A stretch of 64,000 bases of DNA from Candidatus Brachythrix odensensis (GTDB lineage Bacteria > Chloroflexota > Anaerolineae > J036 > Brachytrichaceae), in the NCBI GenBank assembly GCA_016714465.1, contig JADKDT010000007.1, forward strand, positions 1-64,000. The letters run 5' to 3'. Below, piece after piece: positions 36,641 to 45,581 of the stretch. The notes below the pieces were generated by a model, which searched no databases, was not told where the DNA came from, and saw only the letters and a list, made by a program, of their open reading frames with translations. A program made the translations under genes and the position numbers. Position 1 is the stretch's first letter. Every line of letters begins with the position of its first letter.

Positions 36641-37903
36641 TTATGCGCCGCGCGCGGCCAGCCAGGCGGGCGTCTCGGCGATCGGCACGCTCACCTGCTC
36701 GCTGCGGGCCAGGTCGCGCGCGAGAACGACACCCTGGGCCAGTTCGGCATCGCCCAGAATCAGGGCAACCCCGCACCCGGCCCGATCGGCATCCTTCATC
36801 TGCGCCTTCAGGCTGCGAGAACCGAATGCGATCCGGGCCGGGATGCCCCGCCCGCGCAAGTCGGCCACAAGCTGAACGGCCGCTTTCTTGGCGGGCTCGC
36901 CCAGATGGGCGATGAAGACGTCCGGCTTGCGCAGCGCCCGCGGCGGGATGCCAAGCTCGCGCATCGACATGATGATGCGCTCGATGCCGGTGGCGAAGCC
37001 AACCCCGGCCGTGGGCGGGCCGCCCAACGCTTCGATCAACCCGTCATAGCGCCCGCCGCCGCACAGCGCGGCTTGCGCACCGAGGCCTTCGCCCCACAAC
37101 TCAAACACGGTCTTGGTGTAGTAGTCCAGCCCGCGCACCAGTCGATGATTGATTTGATACGGCACACTGAGCGCTTCGAGATATCCGGTCAACTCGGCAA
37201 AGTGACTGCGACAGTCGTCGTTGAGATAGTCCAGGAAGCGCGGCGCATCGGCCAGAAATGGCAGCGTTTCGCGCTCCTTGGTATCGAGGACGCGCAGGGG
37301 ATTGCGGGCCAGCCGCTCCCGATCAAGCGGCGCAAGTTTGTCGGCAATGGGCTCGAAGTAGGCCCGCAGGGCATCCAAAAAGCGCGGCTTGCACTCCGGG
37401 TCACCAGTGCTGTTGATCTGAAAAACCAGATTCTCGAAGCCGATCTCCCGATACAGCGAATGCGCGATCAGCAGGATCTCGAGGTCAGCCAGCGCATCTG
37501 CGCTGCCGATGATCTCGGCATTGAGCTGATAGAACTGCCGGTAACGGCCCTTGGCCGGACGCTCACGGCGGAATATCGGGCCAAATGAGTAAAGCTTCTG
37601 CGGCTGCGGGCGCGACGACAGGCCATTTTCAATGTAGGCCCGCATCACGCCCGCGGTGAATTCGGGCCGCAGGGTGAGGGCGTCCTCACCCTTGTCAACG
37701 AAGCTGTACATCTCCTTGCTGACGATGTCGGTGGCGTCGCCCACCCCACGCACAAACAGTTCGGTGGCCTCGAGCAAGGGCGGCTCAAGCCGCTCAAACC
37801 CAAAGCGGGTTGCCAGGTCATGACACGTTGCTTCGACATGCGACCAGTACGGCTGTTCGTCTGGCAGGAGATCCTGCATGCCGCGGATGCGTTGGTACTT
37901 CAT
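36641..37903 (-). CDS. hisS: histidyl-tRNA synthetase
   Basis: 420 residues, class II aminoacyl-tRNA synthetase. It carries motif 1 around the opening IRGMQDLLPDEQPYW, motif 2 FRRERPAKGRYRQFYQLNAE and the HisA motif LVRGLDYYTKTVFEL. Motif 3 is GGGRYDGLIEALGGPPTAGVGFATGIER, and a C-terminal anticodon-binding domain (DVFIAHLGEPAKKAAVQL) ends the protein. It charges tRNA-His. The start codon overlaps the stop of the preceding lipoprotein gene (ATGA), implying coupled translation. Confidence 0.95.
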   Translation of the reverse strand: MKYQRIRGMQDLLPDEQPYWSHVEATCHDLATRFGFERLEPPLLEATELFVRGVGDATDIVSKEMYSFVDKGEDALTLRPEFTAGVMRAYIENGLSSRPQPQKLYSFGPIFRRERPAKGRYRQFYQLNAEIIGSADALADLEILLIAHSLYREIGFENLVFQINSTGDPECKPRFLDALRAYFEPIADKLAPLDRERLARNPLRVLDTKERETLPFLADAPRFLDYLNDDCRSHFAELTGYLEALSVPYQINHRLVRGLDYYTKTVFELWGEGLGAQAALCGGGRYDGLIEALGGPPTAGVGFATGIERIIMSMRELGIPPRALRKPDVFIAHLGEPAKKAAVQLVADLRGRGIPARIAFGSRSLKAQMKDADRAGCGVALILGDAELAQGVVLARDLARSEQVSVPIAETPAWLAARGA

Positions 37904-39204
37904 GGTGACTTCTTGAGCAGAATGGTTCCGCTGCGCGGCGACATCTCGAGTGTTTTGACTTGTAGACCCGACAGCGTCTCGTAGGCCGCCCTGAGGTCAG
38001 CGGCGATATCGATCTTGATGGCTTTTTCGCCCGGATTGACAAGCACGACACCACTGGCGAACTCGCGCTTGTACAGGCCGCTGGCAAGCTTGCCATAGCC
38101 CTCAACGGGGGCGCCGAGGCGCGTATTCAACAACGGGTCGTCCAGATACGTCACGTCGCCGCCCGAATCAAATTGCAGATAGGTTCGGGTTCCGTTCTTG
38201 CCGAGCAGATATGACGTGACGAGGTAGCGCAGCCATTCGGCCTGTTGTGTGCCCGAAATCGGCTCGCTGAAGCGGGTCGACAGCAACACCACTTTGTTGT
38301 CCTGCGACAGATTGGCCAGAAGGTCGACATCCTTCTTCCAATTCGACTCGGATTTGTACTCGTTTGTCCTTGAGATTGGCGCGCGCAGAAAACGCTCGAC
38401 ATAGGCCCCGTCGGCGATGGCAGCCAGATCCTGCGCCTCGGTCGGGCGCGCGCTGAACGCGCCGCCGTCCTCCCAGGCGTAACCGCTGACGATCACGAGC
38501 TTGTCCGGAACGCGGGCCCGAATGGCCCGCAAGAGGCCCTCGACCGCGTCGCGGCGTTGCTGTTCGGTGAACGCCTTGGTCGTGGTAAAAATCGGAGAGG
38601 CGTTGGTCCGAATGAGCTCGGCCCCGACCCCTTCCAGAATCACGCCGTCGAAACCGCGCGTTGCGGTCGCGACACGATCCGCAATCTGAGCTCGGACATC
38701 CGCATTGCGGATATTCAGGACCGCAGCGTCGCCTCCCGGCGCAAGCGCAACTTTGCCGTCCTTGTCATATAGCAGGTATCCCGGGTTTGTCGCGCGGGTC
38801 TCACTGATCACTCGGGCGAATCCTGAATAGACCTGTTGCGAGGCCAGCGTCACCAGACGCAGATTGGCCTTCCTCAATTCGATGGCATCCGCCCCGACCG
38901 CCAGGTCGACGGTTCCCGTGAATTCCCGCCCCACCCGATTACTCCAAACACCCACGGTTGCCGAGGTATCGACTGGAAAGGTCTTTGGCGCGGACGTTGG
39001 CGGCGGTGAGGTTGGAACAGCCACCGGCGCAAGGGTCGCGGTTGCCGTCGCGCGCGGCAGCGGCCCAGCCGTCACAAACGCGACGGGGGACGGAATGAGG
39101 CTCTGCTGGGGGGCTGGCGCAGGTAGATTCCCGCACCCAGCCAATACAACGGCCACAAGCGTCGCGATCACACGCGACGGGCGCGCGAAAACACCTGATC
39201 TCAT
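37900..39204 (-). CDS. glycoside-hydrolase-like (GHL15-type) lipoprotein
   Basis: 434 residues. A signal peptide with lipobox LAGC (about residue 23) and a Pro/Ala linker precede a TIM-barrel-like domain. The blocks NPGYLLYDKDGKVAL, NIRNADVRAQIADRV and GFDGVILEGVGAELI resemble the putative glycosyl hydrolase-like family 15. Acidic residues on strand ends are compatible with catalysis, but no activity is established. Its TGA overlaps the hisS start, and it begins 23 bases after dnaJ, so it sits inside the heat-shock to hisS transcript, an unusual location for a surface protein. Confidence 0.7.
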   Translation of the reverse strand: MRSGVFARPSRVIATLVAVVLAGCGNLPAPAPQQSLIPSPVAFVTAGPLPRATATATLAPVAVPTSPPPTSAPKTFPVDTSATVGVWSNRVGREFTGTVDLAVGADAIELRKANLRLVTLASQQVYSGFARVISETRATNPGYLLYDKDGKVALAPGGDAAVLNIRNADVRAQIADRVATATRGFDGVILEGVGAELIRTNASPIFTTTKAFTEQQRRDAVEGLLRAIRARVPDKLVIVSGYAWEDGGAFSARPTEAQDLAAIADGAYVERFLRAPISRTNEYKSESNWKKDVDLLANLSQDNKVVLLSTRFSEPISGTQQAEWLRYLVTSYLLGKNGTRTYLQFDSGGDVTYLDDPLLNTRLGAPVEGYGKLASGLYKREFASGVVLVNPGEKAIKIDIAADLRAAYETLSGLQVKTLEMSPRSGTILLKKSP

Positions 39205-39227
39205 GCTTCGCCCATGATACCCGCCGG

Positions 39228-40361
39228 TCACAGCCCGATCGCGTCGCGGAACTTTTCGAAGAAGCCCTTTTCCTGCTGCGGGATGACGTCGTGGCCGAGG
39301 GTCTTGGCGAGCTCCTGAAACAGTCGGCGTTGTTCAGCGGTCAGCGCAGGCGGGACGGTCACCGTGATCAACACAACCTCGTCCCCGCGCGCGGTGCGCC
39401 TGAGATGGGGGACGCCTTTGCCCTTGATCCGAAAGACGGTGCCGCTTTGAGTGCCCGGCGGAATAGCGAGCCGGTCCTTGCCATCGATCGTGGGGACCTC
39501 GATTTCGTCACCCAGCGCCGCTTGCGCGATGTTGATCGGCAGCTCGACGATGATGTCGTTTTCCTTGCGCCGGAAGTAGGCGTGCGGGGCGACGTTGACG
39601 ACCACATACAGATTGCCGGCCGGGCCGCCATTCCCACCTGGTTCGCCTTCACCGTTCAAGCGAATCTGGGTGCCGTTGTCGACCCCGGCCGGGATGTTGA
39701 CCGCTATCTTGCGAGTGCGCCGCACTTGCCGCCGTCCGCCGCATTCCTTGCACGGCACCGAAATAACCTCGCCATTCCCGCCGCAGGTCGGGCAGGTTGT
39801 GACGTTGACAAACGAGCCCAGAATGCTCTGCTGCATCCGGCGCACTTCACCCGTGCCGTTGCAGGTTTTGCAGCGCTGAGGGGAGGTTCCGGGTTCTGAG
39901 CCATTGCCCGTGCATCGCTGGCAGGTCTCGTTGCGCACGACCTCGATTTCCTTTTGCGCGCCAAACACCGCCTCGGCGAATTCCAGGCGAATGTCATAGC
40001 GCAGATCGGCTCCTCGCCGCGGGCTGCGCCGCTGCTGCGCGCCGGCGGTCCGGGCGAAGCCGCCAAAGAACTCGCTGAAGATGTCGTTGATGTCGCCGAA
40101 GCCCTCAAAGCCAGCCCCTGGGCCGCCGGGGCCTGAGCCCATCGAAGAGTGCCCATACCGGTCATAGGCCGCCCGCTTCTGGTCGTCGCTCAGGACCTCA
40201 TAGGCTTCGTTGATCTCCTTGAAGCGCGACTCAGCATCAGAGGCCTTGTTGACATCTGGATGGTATTGGCGCGCCAGCTTGCGGAACGCCTTCTTCACTT
40301 CATCGGCGCCCACATCTTTGGCGACGCCCAGGACCTCGTAATAGTCGCGCTTGGTTGACAT
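39228..40361 (-). CDS. dnaJ: chaperone DnaJ
   Basis: 377 residues, start ATG 40361 (MSTKRDYYEVLGV). J-domain with HPD in RQYHPDVNKA, a Gly/Phe-rich linker around residue 75-110, then four zinc motifs: CQRCTGNG, CKTCNGTG, CPTCGGNG and CKECGG. The substrate-binding C-terminal domain follows. It delivers unfolded protein to DnaK and stimulates its ATPase. Last of the four heat-shock genes, separated from dnaK by a strong hairpin. Confidence 0.95.
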   Translation of the reverse strand: MSTKRDYYEVLGVAKDVGADEVKKAFRKLARQYHPDVNKASDAESRFKEINEAYEVLSDDQKRAAYDRYGHSSMGSGPGGPGAGFEGFGDINDIFSEFFGGFARTAGAQQRRSPRRGADLRYDIRLEFAEAVFGAQKEIEVVRNETCQRCTGNGSEPGTSPQRCKTCNGTGEVRRMQQSILGSFVNVTTCPTCGGNGEVISVPCKECGGRRQVRRTRKIAVNIPAGVDNGTQIRLNGEGEPGGNGGPAGNLYVVVNVAPHAYFRRKENDIIVELPINIAQAALGDEIEVPTIDGKDRLAIPPGTQSGTVFRIKGKGVPHLRRTARGDEVVLITVTVPPALTAEQRRLFQELAKTLGHDVIPQQEKGFFEKFRDAIGL

Positions 40362-40373
40362 GCCATCCATCCC

Positions 40374-40407
40374 GGCGCGTGCCCTTCCCCATGGAAGGGC
40401 ACGCGCC
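40374..40407. repeat. hairpin between dnaK and dnaJ
   Basis: ggcgcgtgcccttcc and its exact complement flank CCAT. It lies between the dnaK stop and dnaJ start on the minus strand, where a partial terminator or RNase barrier would keep DnaJ below DnaK. Confidence 0.6.
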
Positions 40408-40418
40408 AGGCAATTTGC

Positions 40419-42315
40419 TTACTTCTGCTCGCGAAACTCGCCCTCGACGACGTCGTCGCCATCGTTGGGCTTCTCGCCGGCGGCCGCTGCGCCGTCACCG
40501 GGAGCAGCCTCGGGCTGCTGATACATCGCCGCGCCGATGTTGCCGAACAGCGTCTTCAGCGCCTCGGTCTCGCGCCGCATTGCCTCGGCGTCGGTGCCGA
40601 TGATGGCCGCCCGAACATCCTTGATCTTGCCTTCGAGCTCGGTCTTCTTGTCGGCCGGGACCTTGTCGCCGCTCTCGCGCAGGAACTTCTCGGCTTGATA
40701 GGCTGCGCTGTCGCCCTCGTTGTGGGCCTCAACCTGATCGCGCTTGTTCTTATCCTCGGTCGCATGGGCGGCTGCTTCCTTCACCATCTGCTCGATCTCT
40801 TCCTTGCGCAGGCCCGACGAGGGCTGGATGGTGATGTGGGCGGTCTTGCCGGTCGCCTTGTCGGAGGCCGACACGTTCAGGATGCCGTTTGCATCGATAT
40901 CGAAGGAGACCTCGATCTGGGGCACGCCTCGCGGCGCCGGCGGCACGCCATCGAGGATAAACTTGCCCAACGATTTGTTGTCGGTCGCCATCTGGCGCTC
41001 GCCCTGCACCACGTGGATCTCCACGCTGGTCTGCATGTCGCTGGCGGTGCTGAAGACCTGGCTCTTCTTGGTCGGCACCGTCGTATTGCGCTCGATCAGA
41101 GGCGTTGAAATACCGCCCAGCGTCTCGATGCTGAGGCTCAAGGGGGTGACGTCCAGCAGCAGCACATCCCGGACCTCGCCGCCCAGCACGCCGGCCTGGA
41201 TCGCGGCGCCGACCGCAACGACCTCGTCCGGGTTCACGCTGCGGTTGGGCTCGCGCCCGAACATCTTGCGCACCGCTTCCTGCACGGCCGGCATGCGGGT
41301 CATGCCGCCGACAAGGACAACCTCGTGGACTTTGCTCGAGTCAATCCCGGCATCAGCCATGGCCTGCTTGCAGGGCGTCATGCTCTTCTGAATCAAGTCC
41401 TCGGTCAACTGCTCGAGGCGCGAGCGGGTGAGCCGGTAGACCAGATGCTTGGGCCCGGTGGCGTCGGCGGTCAGATACGGCAGGTTGATCTCGGTCTCCA
41501 TGGTCGAGGAGAGTTCGATCTTGGCCTTCTCGGCCGACTCGCGCAGGCGCTGCAGGGCCTGCCGGTCATTCTTGAGGTCGATCCCGTTTTCCTGCTTGAA
41601 TACCTCGATAAGGTGGTTCATCACCCGCATGTCGAAGTCGTCGCCGCCCAGGAAGGTGTCGCCATTGGTAGATTTGACTTCGAACACACCGTCGCCGACA
41701 TCGAGCACGCTCACGTCGAAGGTGCCGCCGCCCAGGTCGTAGACGACGATGGTCTCGTCCTTCTTCTTCTCCAGGCCGTAGGCCAGCGAGGCCGCGGTCG
41801 GCTCGTTGATGATGCGGAGCACTTCGAGGCCGGCGATCTTGCCGGCATCCTTGGTGGCCTGGCGCTGGGCGTCATTGAAGTAGGCCGGGACGGTGATGAC
41901 GGCCTGGGTGACGGTTGTCCCCAGATACGCCTCGGCATCGGCCTTGATCTTCTGCAGAATCATCGCGCTGATTTCCTGCGGCGAGTATTCCTTGCCGCCC
42001 ATCATGACCCGCACATCGCCGTTTGGCGCGGCCACAACCTTACGGCACGACCTTGAGGGCGCGCTGCACCTCGACGTCGCTGAATTTGCGGCCCATGAAG
42101 CGCTTCACCGAGAAGATCGTGTTCTCGGCGTTGGTGACGGCCTGGCGCTTGGCCACCTGGCCGACGATGCGCTCGCCATTCTTCGGGTTGACCGCCACAA
42201 CGGACGGGATCAGGCGCCCGCCCTCGGCGCTGGCGATAACGGTCGGCTCTCCGCCTTCCATGATGGCGACGACGCTGTTGGTCGTGCCGAGGTCGATTCC
42301 AATGATTTTGCCCAT
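40419..42315 (-). CDS. dnaK: chaperone DnaK (Hsp70), frameshifted
   Basis: Start ATG 42315 with MGKIIGIDLGTTNSVV, the Hsp70 phosphate-1 motif. The frame stops after about 90 residues at QRALKVVP. It resumes in another frame with VVAAPNGDVRVMMGGKEYSPQ, so two bases are missing or one extra at 42039-42044. The remainder is standard: AYFNDAQRQATKDAG, IVYDLGGGTFDVSV, VVLVGGMTRMPAVQE and NRSVNPDEVVAVGAA. The substrate-binding domain and a Gly/Ala C-terminal tail ending EGEFREQK complete it, about 630 residues. An essential-type chaperone broken in this way points to a sequencing error. Third gene of the CIRCE operon. Confidence 0.95.
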
Positions 42316-42392
42316 GATTCTTGTTAGTGTGTTTTGACTATTTGATACCAAACGCTGGCGCCGCGCAGCGCGGCATCAGCCCTCGTGTTTTG

Positions 42393-42953
42393 TTATTTGG
42401 CTACCCGGACCAGCGCCGGCCGAAGCACGCGATCGCCCAATTTGTAGCCGCGCTGAAGTTCTTCAATGACGTGCCCGCTCTCGACGCCATCAGCGTCGTC
42501 GTGGCTGACCGCTTCGTGGGTGTTCGGGTCGAAGGCATCGTTGGGACTCACCTCGACCGCTTTGACGCCCTCGGACTCGACGATGGCCTGCATCTTGCGC
42601 GCGATCAACATCACGCCGCCGATCCAGGTCATGTGCTGGAGCGTCTCTGGCAGGGTCTTGACCGCCCGGTTGAAGTCGTCGAGCACCGGCAGCAGTTTAG
42701 AAATGAGCCCCAGCGTGGCGTATGCCCGAATATTTGCGGCGTCCGCCTCTTGCCGTTTCTTGAAGTTCGAGAACTCGGCCACGGCCCGCAGCCAGCCATC
42801 CTTGTTCTTTGCGGCCTCGGCCTGCGCCTCGGTTAATTGCCCGCGCAATCCATCCAGTTCTGCTTGAAACGCCGCCGGCGGATCTTCGGATGTCACAGGC
42901 GTTTGCCCGTTCGGCTGCGCCTCAGTCTCGGGCGCGACCTCAGTTGTATCCAT
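42393..42953 (-). CDS. grpE: nucleotide exchange factor GrpE
   Basis: 186 residues. An acidic disordered N-terminus, a long coiled-coil helix (LDGLRGQLTEAQAEAAKNKDG), and the C-terminal beta domain with PNDAFDPNTHEAVSH and GYKLGDRVLRPALVRV match GrpE. It releases ADP from DnaK. Second gene of the operon, between hrcA and dnaK. Confidence 0.94.
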   Translation of the reverse strand: MDTTEVAPETEAQPNGQTPVTSEDPPAAFQAELDGLRGQLTEAQAEAAKNKDGWLRAVAEFSNFKKRQEADAANIRAYATLGLISKLLPVLDDFNRAVKTLPETLQHMTWIGGVMLIARKMQAIVESEGVKAVEVSPNDAFDPNTHEAVSHDDADGVESGHVIEELQRGYKLGDRVLRPALVRVAK

Positions 42954-42995
42954 GTTTGTTTTAGCTCTCCTTTGCTGCGGCCCCAGGGCCGCTGC

Positions 42996-44012
42996 CTATT
43001 CCCCGTAAATGTCACCCACCAGGCCGCTCATCAGGCCGGCCACGAGTCTGACCGAGCTAATCGCTCGGCCATACGGCATGCGGGTCGGCCCGACCACCCC
43101 GACCGTCCCGGTCGCGAAACCGTCCACGCCATAGCGGGCCATCACCATGCTGCACGAGCTGAGCTCGTGCCAGCGCCCCTCACCGCCGATGACGACCTGA
43201 ACCGTGCCGACTTTGGCCAGGGTCAGATCCTGCAGAAAGCCAGGCTGCTCGAGCGCGTGCACAATCGCCCGCGCCCCGCTCTGGCTGACGAACTCGGGCT
43301 CCTGCAGGACTTCGGTCAGTCCATCCCTAAAAACTTCGGTCGAGGGTTGATTCGCGTCACCGGCCATCAGCTCCAGCGCGCTCCGGGCCGCGTCGAGCTC
43401 GAAGTCCGATAGTCCGGCCAAGCGCCCCCGAATCGTCGCCGGGTCGGCCCCGCCGAACAAGCCATTCAAGCGGGCCGCGGTCTGGCTCAACTCGGACTGA
43501 TCCGTGGGATCGCGCAAAGCCAGGACCTGCTGGCGGACCGTGCCGCCCTGCAGAACCAGCACGAGCAGCGCCATCTGGGACTGAGTCGAGATCAACTCGA
43601 GGTGGCGAAAGCGCGGCTGCTCGAGGCGCGGCGCGCTGATCAGGGCGGCCGAGCGCGAGGAGCGGGCCAGGACCGCGGCCGCCAATTGCATCCACTGGCC
43701 CATTTCGAGACGGGCCTGGTGGAACTGATGGCGGATCGTGTTTTCCTCGTGGGGCGGAAGCTCGACGTCACCCAGCAGGCGTTCGACAAAATAGCGATAG
43801 CCCTTGTCGGTCGGCACCCGGCCGGCCGAGGTATGCGGATGGGTCAAGAAGCCCTCATCCTCCAGCGCCGCCAGATCGTTGCGGATGGTCGCCGACGACA
43901 CAATGACGTGGCCCGAGGTCAGGATCGCCTGCGAACTGACAGGCTTCGCCGTCGCCACATAGGTTTGGACGACATAGCTCAGGATCTGTTGTTGGCGAAG
44001 TGTCAGGCCCAT
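42996..44012 (-). CDS. hrcA: heat-inducible transcription repressor HrcA
   Basis: 338 residues from ATG 44012 (MGLTLRQQQILSYVV). An N-terminal winged helix (SSATIRNDLAALEDEGFLTHPHTSAGRVPTD region) binds CIRCE. The GAF-like and dimerisation parts follow, ending in the typical GPTRMPYGRAISSVRLVAGLM. HrcA represses the operon and is released when GroE is titrated by unfolded protein. The CIRCE operator lies 24 bases upstream of the start, so it represses itself. Confidence 0.94.
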   Translation of the reverse strand: MGLTLRQQQILSYVVQTYVATAKPVSSQAILTSGHVIVSSATIRNDLAALEDEGFLTHPHTSAGRVPTDKGYRYFVERLLGDVELPPHEENTIRHQFHQARLEMGQWMQLAAAVLARSSRSAALISAPRLEQPRFRHLELISTQSQMALLVLVLQGGTVRQQVLALRDPTDQSELSQTAARLNGLFGGADPATIRGRLAGLSDFELDAARSALELMAGDANQPSTEVFRDGLTEVLQEPEFVSQSGARAIVHALEQPGFLQDLTLAKVGTVQVVIGGEGRWHELSSCSMVMARYGVDGFATGTVGVVGPTRMPYGRAISSVRLVAGLMSGLVGDIYGE

Positions 44013-44035
44013 TTTGGCTCCGTTATGCCACAGAA

Positions 44036-44062
44036 TTAGCACTCGCCGTAGGCGACTGCTAA
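44036..44062. promoter_or_regulatory. CIRCE operator of the hrcA-grpE-dnaK-dnaJ operon
   Basis: TTAGCACTC (44036-44044), nine bases, then GACTGCTAA (44054-44062). This matches the CIRCE consensus TTAGCACTC-N9-GAGTGCTAA with one mismatch. It sits between the promoter at 44076-44104 and the hrcA start, the usual place for repression by HrcA. Confidence 0.95.
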
Positions 44063-44075
44063 GAGTGCGAACAAA

Positions 44076-44104
44076 ATCATACCATGCGCAACGGGCCGTG
44101 TAAA
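44076..44104 (-). promoter_or_regulatory. sigma70-type promoter of the heat-shock operon
   Basis: On the minus strand TTTACA (44099-44104) and TATGAT (44076-44081) are 17 bases apart, five of six matches each. The predicted start lies just upstream of or within CIRCE, so HrcA binding would block initiation. Confidence 0.8.
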
Positions 44105-44153
44105 CGAGTTTTGATTAGAAATTGGCTAGAACTGGCGGTGCCCACCGCAGGTG

Positions 44154-44198
44154 TTTTCGAGCGATATCCCCGGCTCCGCCGGGGATATCGCTCGAAAA
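44154..44198. repeat. palindrome (GGC-TCC-GCC core)
   Basis: ttttcgagcgatatccccggc and its exact complement enclose TCC. It lies in the gap between the heat-shock promoter and ccmB. Confidence 0.7.
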
Positions 44199-44225
44199 TC
44201 GCTGTGAGTCAACTTAGGCGTTTTT

Positions 44226-44273
44226 GGGCCGAATGACCCTCCCCGCGTGAAGCGCGAGGAGGGTCATTCGCCC
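44226..44273. repeat. palindrome after ccmB
   Basis: gggccgaatgaccctccccgcg pairs with its near-complement, the core matching ccctccccgcg...cgaggaggg at 60.5 kb. It lies five bases beyond the ccmB stop and may end that transcript. Confidence 0.65.
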
Positions 44274-44277
44274 AATG

Positions 44278-44949
44278 TTAGCTGTCGAGGACGAACTCGT
44301 AGAGTAATATCCCTGCCGACCAGAACACGACCAGGAAGCCGACTTCGACACCCAACCACGGCAAGGCCTCGGCCAGACCGCCGCCGTCGAGGAACGCCCC
44401 GGTTGAGAGCACGGCCGCGGTGACAAGCGGCAGCGTGATCGGGAGGAGCAGGATCGGCAGCACGACCTCGCGGGCGCGGGTGCTGATGGCGATGGTCGCC
44501 ACCAGGGTCCCTGCCCCGGAATAAGCGACAATGCCCAGGCCGACTGCCAGGAGAATGCCGGGGTTGAGCAGGCCCTCGTCGAGCATCACCGCCATCGCCG
44601 GGAGGGTGATCGCGGCCAGGATCAAGGTGAAGAGGGTGTTCCCAAGGGCCTTGCCGGCGAAGAGCGCGCTGCGATCGCCCGGGGCAAGCAAGAGACCGTC
44701 GATGCTCTGATTGACCAGCTCGGACGACATCGAACGGCCCAGGCCGAGCGTGCCGGCAAAGACCAGGGTCACCCACAGCAGGCCGGGGACCAGCGGCCGG
44801 AAGCCATCGACCCGCAGGCGCAGAGCAAAGTTGAACATCACGATCGCCATGATGGCGAAGACAACCATCGCCGTGACGGTCTCGCGCGCCCGCCACTCGG
44901 CCAGGGCGTCCTTGCGGGCGATAGCCAGGACCCGGCGCAGGTACTTCAC
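44278..44949 (-). CDS. ccmB: heme exporter / cytochrome c maturation permease CcmB
   Basis: 223 residues and six helices from GTG 44949 (VKYLRRVLAIARKDA). The CcmB features RARETVTAMVVFAIMAIVMF, the SELVNQSIDGLLLAPGDRS cytoplasmic loop and LPILLLPITLPLV are all present. With CcmA it forms the ABC transporter that uses ATP to release holo-CcmE during c-type cytochrome assembly. The GTG overlaps the ccmA stop (GTGA). ccmC, usually next, is not in the window. Confidence 0.92.
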   Translation of the reverse strand: MKYLRRVLAIARKDALAEWRARETVTAMVVFAIMAIVMFNFALRLRVDGFRPLVPGLLWVTLVFAGTLGLGRSMSSELVNQSIDGLLLAPGDRSALFAGKALGNTLFTLILAAITLPAMAVMLDEGLLNPGILLAVGLGIVAYSGAGTLVATIAISTRAREVVLPILLLPITLPLVTAAVLSTGAFLDGGGLAEALPWLGVEVGFLVVFWSAGILLYEFVLDS

Positions 44950-45572
44950 AGCACGCCCCCGGCCAGGGTGAGTGAGCGGGTGACCGACTCCATCCCCCGC
45001 CCGATCTCGTGGGTGGTCATGACCGCGGCCTTGCCCGCCCGCGCCCAATCGGCAAGCAGGGCCGTCAGCCGCGCGGCCGAGGCCTGGTCGAGGCCGGTGA
45101 AGGGCTCGTCGAGGATCAGCAGGACAGGCTCGTGCAACAAGGCCCGGGCGAGGCTGAGGCGCTGGGCCATCCCGCGCGAGTAGGCCCGGGCCAGGTCGTC
45201 GGCCCGCCGGGTGAGGTCGACCTGCTCGAGCGCGGCGTTGATGCGGGCCTCGGTGTTGCTCAGCCCACGAAGTTCGGCATGAAAGCGCAGGTTCTCGCGG
45301 CCAGTGAGATCCGGGTACACCATGGTGTGGTGCAGCACGACCCCAAGTCGGGCGCGGGCTTCGCCGCCGCGGGCCAGGGCATCGATCCGATCGATGGCCA
45401 GCGTCCCGGCCTCGGGCCGAAGCAGCGTGGCCAGCACCCGCAGCAGGGTGCTTTTGCCCGCTCCGTTGGCCCCGAGGATGGCCACGATCTCGCCGGGTCC
45501 AACGCGCAAATTCAATCCACGCAGGACCGGCCGCAGGCCATATCGTTTGCGGATTCCCGCCGCGTCAAGCAT
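44946..45572 (-). CDS. ccmA: heme exporter ATP-binding protein CcmA
   Basis: 208 residues. Walker A GANGAGKSTLL, Q-loop region, signature YSRGMAQRLSLARALL, Walker B LLILDEPFTGLD and the H-loop TTHEIGRG. Short CcmA-type ABC subunit partnered with CcmB. First gene of a two-gene unit, separated by 6 kb from the rest of the maturation genes. Confidence 0.93.
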   Translation of the reverse strand: MLDAAGIRKRYGLRPVLRGLNLRVGPGEIVAILGANGAGKSTLLRVLATLLRPEAGTLAIDRIDALARGGEARARLGVVLHHTMVYPDLTGRENLRFHAELRGLSNTEARINAALEQVDLTRRADDLARAYSRGMAQRLSLARALLHEPVLLILDEPFTGLDQASAARLTALLADWARAGKAAVMTTHEIGRGMESVTRSLTLAGGVL

Positions 45573-45581
45573 CGCGGGAGA

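Noticed and set aside
36101..37588. 495-codon ORF on the plus strand opposite nadK and hisS
   Set aside because: Antisense shadow of two clearly functional genes; no ribosome site and no recognisable domain.
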